A DNA stretch of 64,000 nt from Neisseria sp. 83E34 (GCF_001308015.1 NZ_LGYH01000001.1:372001-436000); one strand, 5' to 3'. Counted from the first letter of the stretch, positions 39,276 to 48,130 are shown. Translations and numbers: made by a program. Notes: a model not told the origin generated them from the letters alone.

Positions 39276-40511
39276 ATGATGGAGCAAGCAGAAACACGGC
39301 AAGCCTTATTTGAAACCGGCCAGTCCGTTAAACACCAAAACCGGCATTTGCGCGAGGTTTACCTTGTGGTGGGCAGGGGAAAGAACGGCAACGGTTATCT
39401 GTTGCTGGGAGACGAACCTGTCCGTACACCTTATTTGCAGGCTACCGACGGCTCCGGTTTCGAGCGGGCGGAAGGTTCGGCTTTTCGGGCAGGACTGGTT
39501 TACGAAAATACCGATGCGGCAAAGGCATACCGGCTGTTTCAGCAGAACGCGAAGCCGTACCGCAATGAATACGATTTGATTTCGGAGGCCGACTTTTACC
39601 GGGCTTTCGGCAAAATCGAACCGGAGCGGCAAGCGGCTGAAAACAGCATAGACCGTGCTGAAAAACATCATTCGGAAAAAATCATTGACCGTTTAGCCGG
39701 GTTTCACGGATGGACGAAACAGGATGCTTTGACTGCCGTAAAAAGTGTAGACGGCGTTTCCGAAGGCGGCAATCTGAATCCGCGCGGTACGGAAACCGTT
39801 TATGCGCGATTTGACGGCAACGGACGGTACCTGGCTTTGGAAAAAGGATGGGAAACCGTGTTTGATATTGATACGCGGGATGCCCGTACCGAAACGGCGG
39901 CAGCCGTATTCAACCGGTTTGCCCAAAAGTCGGAATACGGTATTGCCTTTAAACCGGCCGAAGCAACGGAAATGCTGCTGACGGCCAACAGCGAAGACCG
40001 TATCAAACAAGCCCTGACCGAAAACGGTTATGGCTATGTATCAACCACTGCACGTTGGGAAAAGACCGTCGGCAATTTTGATATTACGGCAACATTTATG
40101 CAGGGCGAAACCCATCTGCTGACAACCGACCGCCTCAGTCGTGCCACAGAGCACACCAAGTTTCCGTCGCAGGAAACCGATGCGGTAATGGATTATATCG
40201 GACGGCAGGAGAAGGCTGCTTTGGCGCACAGCCAAGCCGAACCTTCGGTCGGAAAAGAAGCGGCTTTACCGCCTGAAGAGCGGTTGCAGTTGGCCAAACA
40301 CCGTTATTTGATGCAGGGCACGACTTTGACTGCTTCCGAAAAGCAGATGCGATCTGTGTTGGAACATGCAATGGAAAACCTGATACACGGCTTGCCGCCT
40401 CAGGTGCAGATGCAGGCCCGAACCAACTTTTACGAAAGCCAAATCCAACAACAGGCTCAGAAGTACGATATGGGTGCCGACCTCCATAACGACTATTCGC
40501 CCGAACGTTGA
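39276..40511 (+). CDS. Polyvalent-type conjugation-associated protein
   Basis: 411 residues, soluble. Not an enzyme I recognise. The N-terminal 110 residues (VYLVVGRGKNGNGYLLLGDE) form a beta-rich domain; the centre (120-310) contains two alpha/beta segments. The C-terminus (about 335-400) holds LEHAMENLIHGLPPQVQMQA, nearly the same as in the next protein and in the zeta kinase. Its location between primase and MobC fits large polyvalent-associated proteins that travel with conjugative DNA. Confidence 0.55.
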   Translation: MMEQAETRQALFETGQSVKHQNRHLREVYLVVGRGKNGNGYLLLGDEPVRTPYLQATDGSGFERAEGSAFRAGLVYENTDAAKAYRLFQQNAKPYRNEYDLISEADFYRAFGKIEPERQAAENSIDRAEKHHSEKIIDRLAGFHGWTKQDALTAVKSVDGVSEGGNLNPRGTETVYARFDGNGRYLALEKGWETVFDIDTRDARTETAAAVFNRFAQKSEYGIAFKPAEATEMLLTANSEDRIKQALTENGYGYVSTTARWEKTVGNFDITATFMQGETHLLTTDRLSRATEHTKFPSQETDAVMDYIGRQEKAALAHSQAEPSVGKEAALPPEERLQLAKHRYLMQGTTLTASEKQMRSVLEHAMENLIHGLPPQVQMQARTNFYESQIQQQAQKYDMGADLHNDYSPER

Positions 40512-40537
40512 GCATTTATGCTTTCGGTCTTAACCGT

Positions 40538-40575
40538 ATGCCTGTCTGAAAACCGTTTTTCAGACAGGCATTTGT
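40538..40575 (+). terminator. Host-dialect uptake-sequence hairpin inside the element
   Basis: Perfect inverted TGCCTGTCTGAA pair (40539-40550 and 40559-40570), the chromosomal dialect, in the middle of the element. Confidence 0.75.
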
Positions 40576-40587
40576 TTTGGAGGTGCC

Positions 40588-41697
40588 ATGCCTGAAGCGA
40601 AATACGGAGAATTGCCCGGCTACTTTGCGACCGAAGAGCGTTTGGGAGGAAAGGACGCATACGAAGCCGAGAAAACGGCAGGAAAAACGGTGCTCGACTA
40701 CCGCCAGTGGGTGCAGGTACGCACAGATGAATTTAAAAACTGGTTTGGCGATTGGCAAAACGGTCAAGTTCCTGTCCGGCTGCTTGATAAAAATGGAGAA
40801 CCGAAAATTTTTTATCCCGACCCTGTTGCGGATACTTATGAGGTTTCCCGCCATATTTGTTACTACGAAACGCAACGGCGGAGCGTAAAAGAGACGATTA
40901 CCGAATACGTTAAATATGATGACGAAGGCAGAATAATGGGGATATGGCCGCAGCCTAGAGAAGGCTATCTACCCGAGCAGCGCAGCCGGACACGAACATT
41001 TTATGAAGATATCGAAAAGTCCAAGACGGTGCATGAAACCCTGAGCTTCAGGCAAGTGGAAGATTGTACATTCCATATACGAATTGAAGGTTCCAACCGT
41101 TGGATCGGCGTTTTGGTGTTATCGCCTGAAGATGGAGAAAACGGCTTCCGTAGCAACCGCCCGTTGGCCAAACAGGACGGGAGCCGTTATTTCGTACCGT
41201 TTCGTGTCGAAATAGAGAAAGATTACCGGAGCAAAGGCGTGGGAACTGCGCTTTACCGCTTTGCCGAACAGTGTATAGGAGAAGAAATCTATCCCGCCCG
41301 TTCGCAGACGGATGCAGCCAAAGGGTTATGGGAGAAACGCAACCGGCAGGGTGGCTTCGGCGGTTATTTTATGAATGCGGACGGACAGATGAAGTCCGCC
41401 GTCAATAACAGCGGTTTGTTCGACCGGAGCAACTCCGATACCGGCGATACACTGCCGCAGGAAATACTGGACAAAGCCCGCCGTACTTATCAAGGGCTGC
41501 GTGCAACAGCGGCACCTGAAGCGGAAAAGCAGCGTTTCACAATGTTGGAGCAACTAATGGAAAAAACAGTTTCTGGTTTGCCTGCCGATGTGCGGATGCA
41601 GGCACGGATTAACTTTTATCAGTCGCAAATCAGGGATGCCGGAAAAACATATGACTTATCGGATGAACGGAACATAGAAACCGGTATAGACCGTTGA
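40588..41697 (+). CDS. GNAT-domain polyvalent protein
   Basis: 369 residues. The N-terminus (VLDYRQWVQVRTDEFKNWFGDW, then RLLDKNGEPKIFY) resembles the module that precedes ADP-ribosyltransferase-like domains in phage and plasmid polyvalent proteins; the expected YHGT after it is absent. Residues about 205-225 (FRVEIEKDYRSKGVGTALYR) are a GNAT acetyltransferase signature with the RxxGxG acetyl-CoA loop. The C-terminus carries LMEKTVSGLPADVRMQARIN, shared with the preceding protein, the primase and the zeta kinase. Substrate unknown. Confidence 0.6.
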   Translation: MPEAKYGELPGYFATEERLGGKDAYEAEKTAGKTVLDYRQWVQVRTDEFKNWFGDWQNGQVPVRLLDKNGEPKIFYPDPVADTYEVSRHICYYETQRRSVKETITEYVKYDDEGRIMGIWPQPREGYLPEQRSRTRTFYEDIEKSKTVHETLSFRQVEDCTFHIRIEGSNRWIGVLVLSPEDGENGFRSNRPLAKQDGSRYFVPFRVEIEKDYRSKGVGTALYRFAEQCIGEEIYPARSQTDAAKGLWEKRNRQGGFGGYFMNADGQMKSAVNNSGLFDRSNSDTGDTLPQEILDKARRTYQGLRATAAPEAEKQRFTMLEQLMEKTVSGLPADVRMQARINFYQSQIRDAGKTYDLSDERNIETGIDR

Positions 41698-41718
41698 TTT
41701 TCTGATTAAGTCCGTCTA

Positions 41719-41754
41719 AAAAGCTTGCCTCTTTTGAAGGGCAGGCTTTTTCTT
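41719..41754 (+). terminator. Terminator-like hairpin before mobC
   Basis: aaaagcttgcc paired imperfectly with gggcaggcttttt, followed by Ts. Confidence 0.5.
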
Positions 41755-41780
41755 TGTTGATGACAATTAGGGTGTCTATC

Positions 41781-42302
41781 ATGCCGAAAAAATTTGATGT
41801 GTACGGTTTGTCCGATGAAGAAATCAAAGCTTTGCGCGAACTCGCTTTCAAACGGTACGGCAAGGCCAGCGTGTCTCTGTTGGCCAAGAAACTGTTACAG
41901 GCTCAGTTGGTACCGGCTGACGAACCCGAACCGGTTAAGTTGCCGCCACCCAAATGCAAAAAGCGCATCACCCTGCGCTTGCCGGATAAAGACCGCGCCT
42001 ATCTTGAGGCGGCAGCGGAGACACGTCGCGGCTCCATTAACGATGTCGTCAGAGACATTATCCAATCCCATATCTCGCATTATCCGATTTTGTCGGCATT
42101 TGAAGCCGATGTGCTGTCGCAATCCAACTATCAGTTGGTCATGATAGGCCGCAATCTTAACCAAATCGCCCGCCGTCTAAATGCGGGTGAAAACGTATCT
42201 TTAAGCAGCCAACAGATCAGTGACTTGAAGAAGTTTATCGAAGCCCACGTCGGCAAAGTAAACCATGTGCTGCAAACCAACCGCCGCCGCAAGCGGGAGT
42301 AG
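41781..42302 (+). CDS. mobC: MobC-like relaxosome accessory protein
   Basis: 173 residues from ATG 41781. The segment KKRITLRLPDKDRAYLEAAA followed by TRRGSINDVVRDII suggests a ribbon-helix-helix DNA-binding domain. MIGRNLNQIARRLNAGENVS near the C-terminus is the MobC family signature. MobC binds oriT and helps the relaxase open the nic region. It lies 16 bp upstream of the relaxase gene. Confidence 0.85.
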   Translation: MPKKFDVYGLSDEEIKALRELAFKRYGKASVSLLAKKLLQAQLVPADEPEPVKLPPPKCKKRITLRLPDKDRAYLEAAAETRRGSINDVVRDIIQSHISHYPILSAFEADVLSQSNYQLVMIGRNLNQIARRLNAGENVSLSSQQISDLKKFIEAHVGKVNHVLQTNRRRKRE

Positions 42303-42318
42303 CCGGAAGGGAGTAAAG

Positions 42319-43389
42319 ATGACATTGCACCGTAAAATAGACGATTGGTTTTTGGGTTATAAAACCCGGGCTGTCAAAGCCAAAAAAGACGGTAGTCTTT
42401 ATTTCGGTAATGACCGCAGTAAACATTCCAAACCTTTAAAGCCCGGCAGCGGTTTGGCCAACCTGCGTGCTGCCGCACTCAAACATCCCGAAGTGATGGT
42501 TAAAATCCCCAAGCGGCTCAGTAACAACTCCAAAGGCATGAAAGGTGTCCGCAACCATTTGGATTATGTATCGCGTAACGGCGAAGTGCCGCTGGAGACG
42601 CAATCCGGCGAAAAGCTGGTTGGTAAACGGGCAGTCATGGGTTTTGCAGACGATTGGCGGAAACTCGGTATCCCCGAAGAGAGCAAGCATAAAGAAGCCC
42701 TTAACATCGTGTTATCCATGCCCGAAGGTACACTACCCGACGCGGTATTGAATGCCGCCCGCAACTTTGCCGCCGAACAGTTTGCCGGACATCAATATGT
42801 ATTCGGCCTACACCACGACAGCCACGATCCCGACGAGCCGAAACACCCCCACGTCCACCTGTGCGTGTTGATGCGCGACGAGTTCGGGCGGCGGCTCAAT
42901 CCGCGCAAAGCGGATTTGTTCGAGTGGCGCGTCCGTTTTGCGGAAAAGTTGCGCGAAGAAGGCGTGCTGTGCGCGGCCACCAAGCGGCAGCACCGGGGTA
43001 AGGTACAGAAACCGGAAAACAGCCTGCTGCGGGCCATGCGTCAGCGCGGGGTGTTTACGAATGCGGCAAGGCAACAGGCGGTTGAGTTGATGGAAGCACT
43101 GAAAAACAATGATCGCCCCAAACATCCGTATCTAAAAGAAACCATGCAGACGCGTGGCATTATCCTGGAGCAATATGGTCTGATAGCCAAAGAGCTTTAC
43201 AAGATGGGGCATAAAAGCGAAGCGCGGATAATCAGCAAACTGGCAAAAGAAGTGGCCGGGCAATCGTTTGATACCAAAGCGCAAAACCAGTACGACACCA
43301 TACGAGGTAAGCAGCCGGAGCTTGAGAAGCTGCAACAGAAATTGGCGGAACATGGTAAAAACAAGCAAGAGAAAGATATATCGCGCTGA
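42319..43389 (+). CDS. Relaxase, MOBP/VirD2-like
   Basis: 356 residues from ATG 42319 (GGGAG site). A relaxase/mobilisation nuclease domain covers residues about 45-225: GVRNHLDYVSRNGEVPLETQ contains a candidate catalytic Tyr, and PKHPHVHLCVLMRDEFGRRL holds the metal-binding His triad. It should nick oriT and pilot the strand through VirD4. The C-terminal 120 residues are helical and basic. The assignment to MOBP rests on MobC linkage and motif style. Confidence 0.85.
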   Translation: MTLHRKIDDWFLGYKTRAVKAKKDGSLYFGNDRSKHSKPLKPGSGLANLRAAALKHPEVMVKIPKRLSNNSKGMKGVRNHLDYVSRNGEVPLETQSGEKLVGKRAVMGFADDWRKLGIPEESKHKEALNIVLSMPEGTLPDAVLNAARNFAAEQFAGHQYVFGLHHDSHDPDEPKHPHVHLCVLMRDEFGRRLNPRKADLFEWRVRFAEKLREEGVLCAATKRQHRGKVQKPENSLLRAMRQRGVFTNAARQQAVELMEALKNNDRPKHPYLKETMQTRGIILEQYGLIAKELYKMGHKSEARIISKLAKEVAGQSFDTKAQNQYDTIRGKQPELEKLQQKLAEHGKNKQEKDISR

Positions 43390-43461
43390 GTTTTATTTGT
43401 ACAGTTTGCCTAAATTAGCTAAAATGTAAAACAAATTTATCGGCAAAACAAAGGAAATGCT

Positions 43462-43770
43462 ATGCGAATCATGACTGCCAGCAATGCGCAAAACAATTTC
43501 GGCGACCTGTTGGACACCGTCCGCCGCGAACCGGTTTTGCTGACTAAAAACAAGCGTCCCGTCGGCGTATTTGTTTCTTTGGAGGATTTGCAGGGGACTT
43601 ATCTGGCCGATATGTTGGTCGAGAAAGAAAACGGCTACGACGACTGGTTGCAGGCCAAAGTTGAACAATCTCTGACGCGTTTCGAGCAAAACGGCAGCGC
43701 AGGCCGAGAATCAGCGGTTGTTCATGCGGATACTTTGGATAGCATCCGCAACAAGCTGAAAAACCGTTGA
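43462..43770 (+). CDS. Phd/YefM-type antitoxin
   Basis: 102 residues. N-terminal Phd fold (MRIMTASNAQNNFGDLLDTV, PVLLTKNKRPVGVFVSLEDL) that binds DNA, then a C-terminal toxin-neutralising tail. It precedes a RelE/ParE-like toxin gene by 7 bp, so the two form an autoregulated operon. Confidence 0.85.
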   Translation: MRIMTASNAQNNFGDLLDTVRREPVLLTKNKRPVGVFVSLEDLQGTYLADMLVEKENGYDDWLQAKVEQSLTRFEQNGSAGRESAVVHADTLDSIRNKLKNR

Positions 43771-43777
43771 GCGGAAA

Positions 43778-44068
43778 ATGTACAGGATAATTTATGAACC
43801 TGAAGCGGAATCGGATTTGTTGTCTGTTTTGTCGTACTATGCCGATGAGGGCGGTATAAGTTTGGCAGAAATCATCAGCCGCCGTATAGAGACGGCACTG
43901 GAAGGATTGGCTTATTTTCCTTACCGTGCGGTTGAGAGTGCTTTGGTTGAAGGTACGCGCGAATATTTTGTCGGCAATCTGCCTTATACAGCATTCATTA
44001 AAATAGATGAAAACAGCAAAACCGTGTATGTGTTGAATATCGTACATACTGCACGGAAATTTCCCTGA
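43778..44068 (+). CDS. RelE/ParE-family toxin
   Basis: 96 residues. Fold-typical segments: YRIIYEPEAESDLLSVLSYYAD at the N-terminus, YFPYRAVESALVEGTREYFV, and the final strand VYVLNIVHTARKFP. Whether it acts on ribosome-bound mRNA (RelE) or gyrase (ParE) cannot be decided. Partner of the Phd-like antitoxin just upstream. Confidence 0.85.
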   Translation: MYRIIYEPEAESDLLSVLSYYADEGGISLAEIISRRIETALEGLAYFPYRAVESALVEGTREYFVGNLPYTAFIKIDENSKTVYVLNIVHTARKFP

Positions 44069-44194
44069 TTTCGACAGATACCTGTCAATTCCATTCAGGA
44101 ACAAAACCGCAGTTGTGGTCTAAAATTGAGCCGCTCACGGTTTCACCTGCTCGGTTTTGTATGATATTGAACAAGATCGGATTATCTACCGTAA

Positions 44195-44225
44195 AAACAC
44201 CTTGCATCTGCAAGGTGTTTTTTCT
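44195..44225 (+). terminator. Terminator-like hairpin before the DNA methyltransferase
   Basis: aaacaccttgc/gcaaggtgttt stem with a T run, 22 bp before the methyltransferase start. Confidence 0.6.
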
Positions 44226-44247
44226 TTTTGTAAAGAAAGGTGTACTC

Positions 44248-45252
44248 ATGATTTCTTACACCCAATCTGACAACGGCCGCCTGTTTACCGGCGACTGCCG
44301 CCTTGTACTCCCTCGGTTGGCTCAGCAAGGCGTGAAAGTTCAAACCTGCATTACCTCACCGCCGTATTACGGTTTGCGTGATTACGGTTGTGACGGACAA
44401 ATCGGCTTGGAGCCGACAGTAAACGAGTATGTCGGCAACCTAGTGGAAGTATTCCGCATGGTGCGCGATGTATTGGCCGATGACGGAACCTTATGGCTCA
44501 ACCTCGGCGACAGTTATGCAGGCAGCGGCAAAGGCCGCAATGCCGACGGCAGCCCGTTTAGCGGGTATCAAGATTCGTTTCAGACAAACGCCCAACTGAC
44601 AGGCCGTCTGAAAAGCACACCGCTGTCAGACGGCCTCAAAGCCAAAGACCTGATCGGCATTCCGTGGCGCGTTGCCCTGGCTTTGCAGGCAGACGGCTGG
44701 TATCTGCGCCAAGATATTATTTGGCATAAAACCAATCCGATGCCCGAATCCGTCACCGACCGCTGCGTCCGCTCACACGAATATCTCTTTCTGCTTTCCA
44801 AAAACAGCCGTTACTACTTCTATCACGAAGCCATCCGGGAATCTTCGGACAGTTACGGACGCCCCGGAGCAAACCGGCAAAATGATTTTTGTCGGACGAA
44901 AGGAAAATACACGGCAACGCCGAATCCCGGCCAAAGTGCGACCCAACACCGCAGTAACCGCGAACACACCCCCGCAAGACCGCTGCGTAACAAACGCAGT
45001 GTATGGCCGGTATCCACCGTAGCCGCCCGGCACGACCATTTGGCGGCTTTCCCGCCGAAGCTGATCGAGCCGTGTATTTTGGCCGGTTCCCGCCCGGGCG
45101 ATTGGGTGCTGGATCCGTTTTCGGGCAGCGGCACGGTGGCGGAAACAGCCAACCGTTTGGGGCGAAAGTGGATAGGTATAGAACTGAATCCCGCTTTTGC
45201 CGCATTGCATCAAGAACGGACGGCACAAATGGCAATCGGATGGGCATTGTGA
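44248..45252 (+). CDS. Site-specific DNA methyltransferase (N4-cytosine or N6-adenine)
   Basis: 334 residues from ATG 44248 (AAAGG site). Motif IV TSPPYYGLRDYG (residues about 35-46) comes before the SAM-binding motif DPFSGSGTVAETANRLGRKW (about 288), the circular order of class beta amino-methyltransferases. No restriction endonuclease is next to it, so it is likely a solitary enzyme protecting the element from host restriction. The gene contains an AG-DUS (44601-44612) and a partial inverted copy. Confidence 0.88.
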   Translation: MISYTQSDNGRLFTGDCRLVLPRLAQQGVKVQTCITSPPYYGLRDYGCDGQIGLEPTVNEYVGNLVEVFRMVRDVLADDGTLWLNLGDSYAGSGKGRNADGSPFSGYQDSFQTNAQLTGRLKSTPLSDGLKAKDLIGIPWRVALALQADGWYLRQDIIWHKTNPMPESVTDRCVRSHEYLFLLSKNSRYYFYHEAIRESSDSYGRPGANRQNDFCRTKGKYTATPNPGQSATQHRSNREHTPARPLRNKRSVWPVSTVAARHDHLAAFPPKLIEPCILAGSRPGDWVLDPFSGSGTVAETANRLGRKWIGIELNPAFAALHQERTAQMAIGWAL

Positions 45253-45288
45253 CAAATACGGGCGGCAATATTTTTTTGGAGGTTTGAT

Positions 45289-45621
45289 ATGGCTTTTTAC
45301 ATTGAATCCGGTTGCGCCCTTCACGAATCCGAAGACCTTGATTCCGCTTTACGGGATTTTTGCGCACATGAACATTTGGGCGCGCGTCTCTACTTAATCA
45401 ATGATGCGGGGGAAAAGGAATATTGGTTTTGGGATTTTGGGCATCGGTACGGCTGTTTTCAGACGGCCTGTTTTGATGCCGACGGTCTTTTCCCGTCCGA
45501 TTATCAGCAAGTGAATTGCGAGAGTGATTTGGATAATGGTTGTAAGGATGAACCGAGTGGTGTGGGTTCTCCGCGCTTTAAAAGCGGTTCGGATCAAGAT
45601 TGTCAAAAAATCCCATTTTAA
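45289..45621 (+). CDS. Hypothetical protein
   Basis: 110 residues with a GGAGG site. Not recognised. Rich in acidic and aromatic residues (HESEDLDSALRDFCAHEHLG, KEYWFWDFGHRYGCF). An AG-DUS (45458-45469) lies inside the coding sequence and contributes the codons for FQTACF. The acidic character is reminiscent of DNA-mimic anti-restriction proteins, but nothing more supports that. Confidence 0.5.
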   Translation: MAFYIESGCALHESEDLDSALRDFCAHEHLGARLYLINDAGEKEYWFWDFGHRYGCFQTACFDADGLFPSDYQQVNCESDLDNGCKDEPSGVGSPRFKSGSDQDCQKIPF

Positions 45622-45697
45622 CTACCGTTGAGATAAATAAGCCGCCTATCACGGCTGCCAACCTGTCTCGGACACTCGTATTTTTAAGAGGTTTGAT

Positions 45698-46249
45698 ATG
45701 GCCAACAGCAATATCGAATGGACGGAACGTACATGGAATCCCATAACCGGCTGCACCAAAATATCGCCCGGATGCAAAAACTGCTACGCCGAATCAATGG
45801 CGAAGCGTTTGCAATCCATGAATACGCCCGGTTATGAAAACGGTTTTGCCCTTACCCTGATGGAAGGCCGTCTGAAAGAACCCGCCGGCAGAAAAAAGCC
45901 GACGGTTTATTTTGTGAACTCCATGTCCGACACGTTTCACGAAGACGTGCCGTTTACCTACATTGACCGTATCTTTGAAACCATCCGCCAAACGCCGCAG
46001 CACACTTATCAGGTGTTGACTAAACGGGCGGAGAGAATGGCGGAATATTTTGCTATGCGAACCGTCCCTGAAAACGTATGGCTCGGCGTATCGGTGGAGG
46101 ACCGGCGTTACGGGCTGCCCCGGATCGAATTGCTGAGAAGTATTCCGGCGACAGTCCGCTTTATTTCCTGTGAACCGCTGCTGGAAAATTTGGTTGATGA
46201 GGAAAATTTTCTGATATATATTTCATATATATTTGAAAGGAGATTGAAA
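45698..46249 (+). pseudogene. Truncated DUF5131 (phage Gp37/Gp68-like) gene
   Basis: About 165 residues of a DUF5131 protein: SNIEWTERTWNPITGCTKIS, PGCKNCYAESMAKRLQ with its CxxxxxxCxxC cluster, VNSMSDTFHEDVPFTYIDRI, QVLTKRAERM and FISCEPLLENL. Full-length members continue for about 80 more residues after CEPLL; here the homology ends near 46190 and the frame runs without a stop into the antitoxin gene behind it. An AG-DUS lies inside (45865-45876). The truncated product probably has lost function. Confidence 0.75.
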
Positions 46250-46516
46250 ATGGCACAATTTATTATGAATGTTCCCGATGCCGAAAAAGAGGCATTTATG
46301 GAAGCCGCCCGCCTGTCTGATCGCAATGCCTCCCAACTGGTACGGGAATTTATGCGCGATTTCATCGAAAAACAGCGTTATGAAGCCTATGTACGCGCAG
46401 AAGTGGAAAAAGGCTTGGCTGATATTGCTGCTGGACGGGTGCTTGAGCATTCGGAAGTTTGTAAAAAAATGGAAGAAAAATTTGCCCGATGGGCTGCCGA
46501 GAAGGCGTCTGAGTGA
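46250..46516 (+). CDS. RelB/ParD-like antitoxin
   Basis: 88 residues from an ATG with its own GGAG site (46239-46242). MAQFIMNVPDAEKEAFMEAA and SDRNASQLVREFMRDFIEKQ form a ribbon-helix-helix-type domain, with an acidic helical C-terminus for toxin binding. The same frame continues upstream into the truncated DUF5131 gene, so a 272-residue fusion could also be made. Overlaps the toxin start by four bases. Confidence 0.8.
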   Translation: MAQFIMNVPDAEKEAFMEAARLSDRNASQLVREFMRDFIEKQRYEAYVRAEVEKGLADIAAGRVLEHSEVCKKMEEKFARWAAEKASE

Positions 46517-46791
46517 AAATCATTTGGTCAGGGCAAGCATCTGAACAGTTAGACAAGTTATTGGACGCTCGAAAAGATTTTGCAGGTATGTATTCTGCAC
46601 AAAAAGCTTTTCAGGAGATTGAACGGCTGTTGGATTTGGCCGCTTCACAACCGTACATGGGCAAGCCGGGTATGGTCGAAAACACCCGCGAGCTTTATCC
46701 GTTGCGCTACCGCATCGTTTACACGGTGTCGGAAAAACACCTGACCGTTGTTGCCGTACTGCCCCAATGGCAAAAATGGCCTGATGAGTAA
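46513..46791 (+). CDS. RelE/ParE-family toxin
   Basis: 92 residues starting at an overlapping GTG (GTGA). MKIIWSGQASEQLDKLLDAR and YMGKPGMVENTRELYPLRYR fit the family, as does the final strand LTVVAVLPQWQKWP. It pairs with the antitoxin directly upstream. Confidence 0.8.
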   Translation: MKIIWSGQASEQLDKLLDARKDFAGMYSAQKAFQEIERLLDLAASQPYMGKPGMVENTRELYPLRYRIVYTVSEKHLTVVAVLPQWQKWPDE

Positions 46792-46823
46792 ATTAATCTA
46801 AATTCATAATCTGTAATTGTCGG

Positions 46824-46855
46824 AAGGCAGTCTGAAATTCAGACGGCCTTTTTCA
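46824..46855 (+). terminator. AG-DUS-derived hairpin after the TA module
   Basis: aaggcagtctgaa / ttcagacggcctt with a T run; the right arm is an exact AG-DUS (46838-46849). Confidence 0.7.
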
Positions 46856-46913
46856 CTATTCGAGCCATACCGCCCAGATACCGCAGTCCGGGCTTATTTT
46901 TCGGAGTAAGCTC

Positions 46914-47463
46914 ATGGAGAATGAAAGCAAGCTCGGTCGCAGTAAACGCATGGAAATTTTGCAGAGGTCTTTGGCCAAAAAGCAGACTGCTTTCGACAAC
47001 AAAATACAGGCGCATTTCGACGACGTACAGTCTGAGAACGGCCAACCGCTTAACGATAAGCGCAACGGGCAAGTAACTATGAACCGTTGTGAACGGCAGA
47101 ACGCGAGTTTGCGCACCCTTCAAAAAAGCATCGAAAAAACAGAGGCAGCCATCGAGAGGGAGCAGCGGAAAATAGATCATATTGCACGCACCCAGATTCC
47201 AGCCCATGTTGGAAGCGGGAGAAATTACGCAGTGGCGCAAGTATCCCAACCGCTTTTTTGTGACGGGCGTGGAGAAAGCCCGTATTGTGTGGCACGAAGA
47301 CAAAGAGGAATTTAACTACAATCACTTGCAAGGCGTTAAGGGCGAGCAATACGCCAAGTTCCGCGATACCTATAACCATATCCATGCCCTGCATAGGCCG
47401 GAACGTGAACAAACACCGACAACAAACGGTATGCAAAATCCCGGTCTAGACCGTGCAGAGTAA
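46914..47463 (+). pseudogene. Frameshifted plasmid-type hypothetical gene
   Basis: The first frame codes for about 90 helical residues (MENESKLGRSKRMEILQRSL ... IEREQRKIDHIART), then loses sense near 47190. The neighbouring frame continues with coherent sequence (MLEAGEITQWRKYPNRFFVT ... FNYNHLQGVKGEQYAKFRDT). One indel between 47180 and 47205 explains both. Similar Neisseria proteins are recalled as hypothetical. Not expected to be functional. Confidence 0.6.
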
Positions 47464-48019
47464 AGACACATCCGAACCAATGACGACGATCACCAACAGT
47501 GGCAGCCGGCAACAACTGGTATCAGCCTGCCTGATACGCCAGTTCGGAGCCAGCACCGGCAGCGACATTGCCGCACCGATGGGTACGGTCATGACCAATG
47601 GTGGCGGTGGTAAAACTTCACTGGCTGTTTGTGAGCTGGGCAATGCCGAAGAACGTGCGCTCAGAGTTGCCTCATTCCTGATTAACTATTGCGGTAACAG
47701 TGACGTCAGCAATCTGTCAGCCCCGATAGATGATCTGACGACCGAAGACCTATTATCGTTGGTTAAGGTTTATGTGAATAAAGAACCTTATTACATTGTG
47801 GACATAACCCTGCGTATGTTGCTGCCCAAAGAGCTTTACAAGGCTCAGGGATTTCCCGACGATTACGTCTTTGACCACGACCATACTGGCAAACCTCTGA
47901 CCAAAACCGCCCAGGTGAGGATGTGCGGCAACTCCGTATCGCCGCCGCCGATGGCCGCGTTGATTCGTGCGAATTACAAACCCGGTAAGATGGGCAGACA
48001 GGAAAAACAAGCGGCATAA
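47459..48019 (+). pseudogene. C-terminal fragment of a C5-cytosine DNA methyltransferase
   Basis: About 186 residues matching only the C-terminal third of a phage-type Dcm enzyme. The target-recognition part includes QLVSACLIRQFGAS and MGTVMTNGGGGKTSLAVCEL. The closing motifs RMLLPKELYKAQGFPDDY and AQVRMCGNSVSPPPMAALIR follow. The SAM-binding motif I and the catalytic PC motif IV are missing, and the upstream sequence is an unrelated pseudogene. It is a deletion remnant. Confidence 0.75.
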
Positions 48020-48082
48020 GTCCGATTTTTGTTACTGTGGGCCGAATGTCTGTTTACTTTTATGATGAACCTTTTTGAGAAA

Positions 48083-48130
48083 GCCCCTGCCGCCATACAT
48101 TCTGTGTATGGCGGCAGGGGCTTTTTTGCG
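48083..48130 (+). terminator. Strong rho-independent terminator
   Basis: gcccctgccgccatacat paired with atgtatggcggcaggggc and followed by six Ts; this very stable stem closes the methyltransferase-remnant transcript. Confidence 0.85.
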
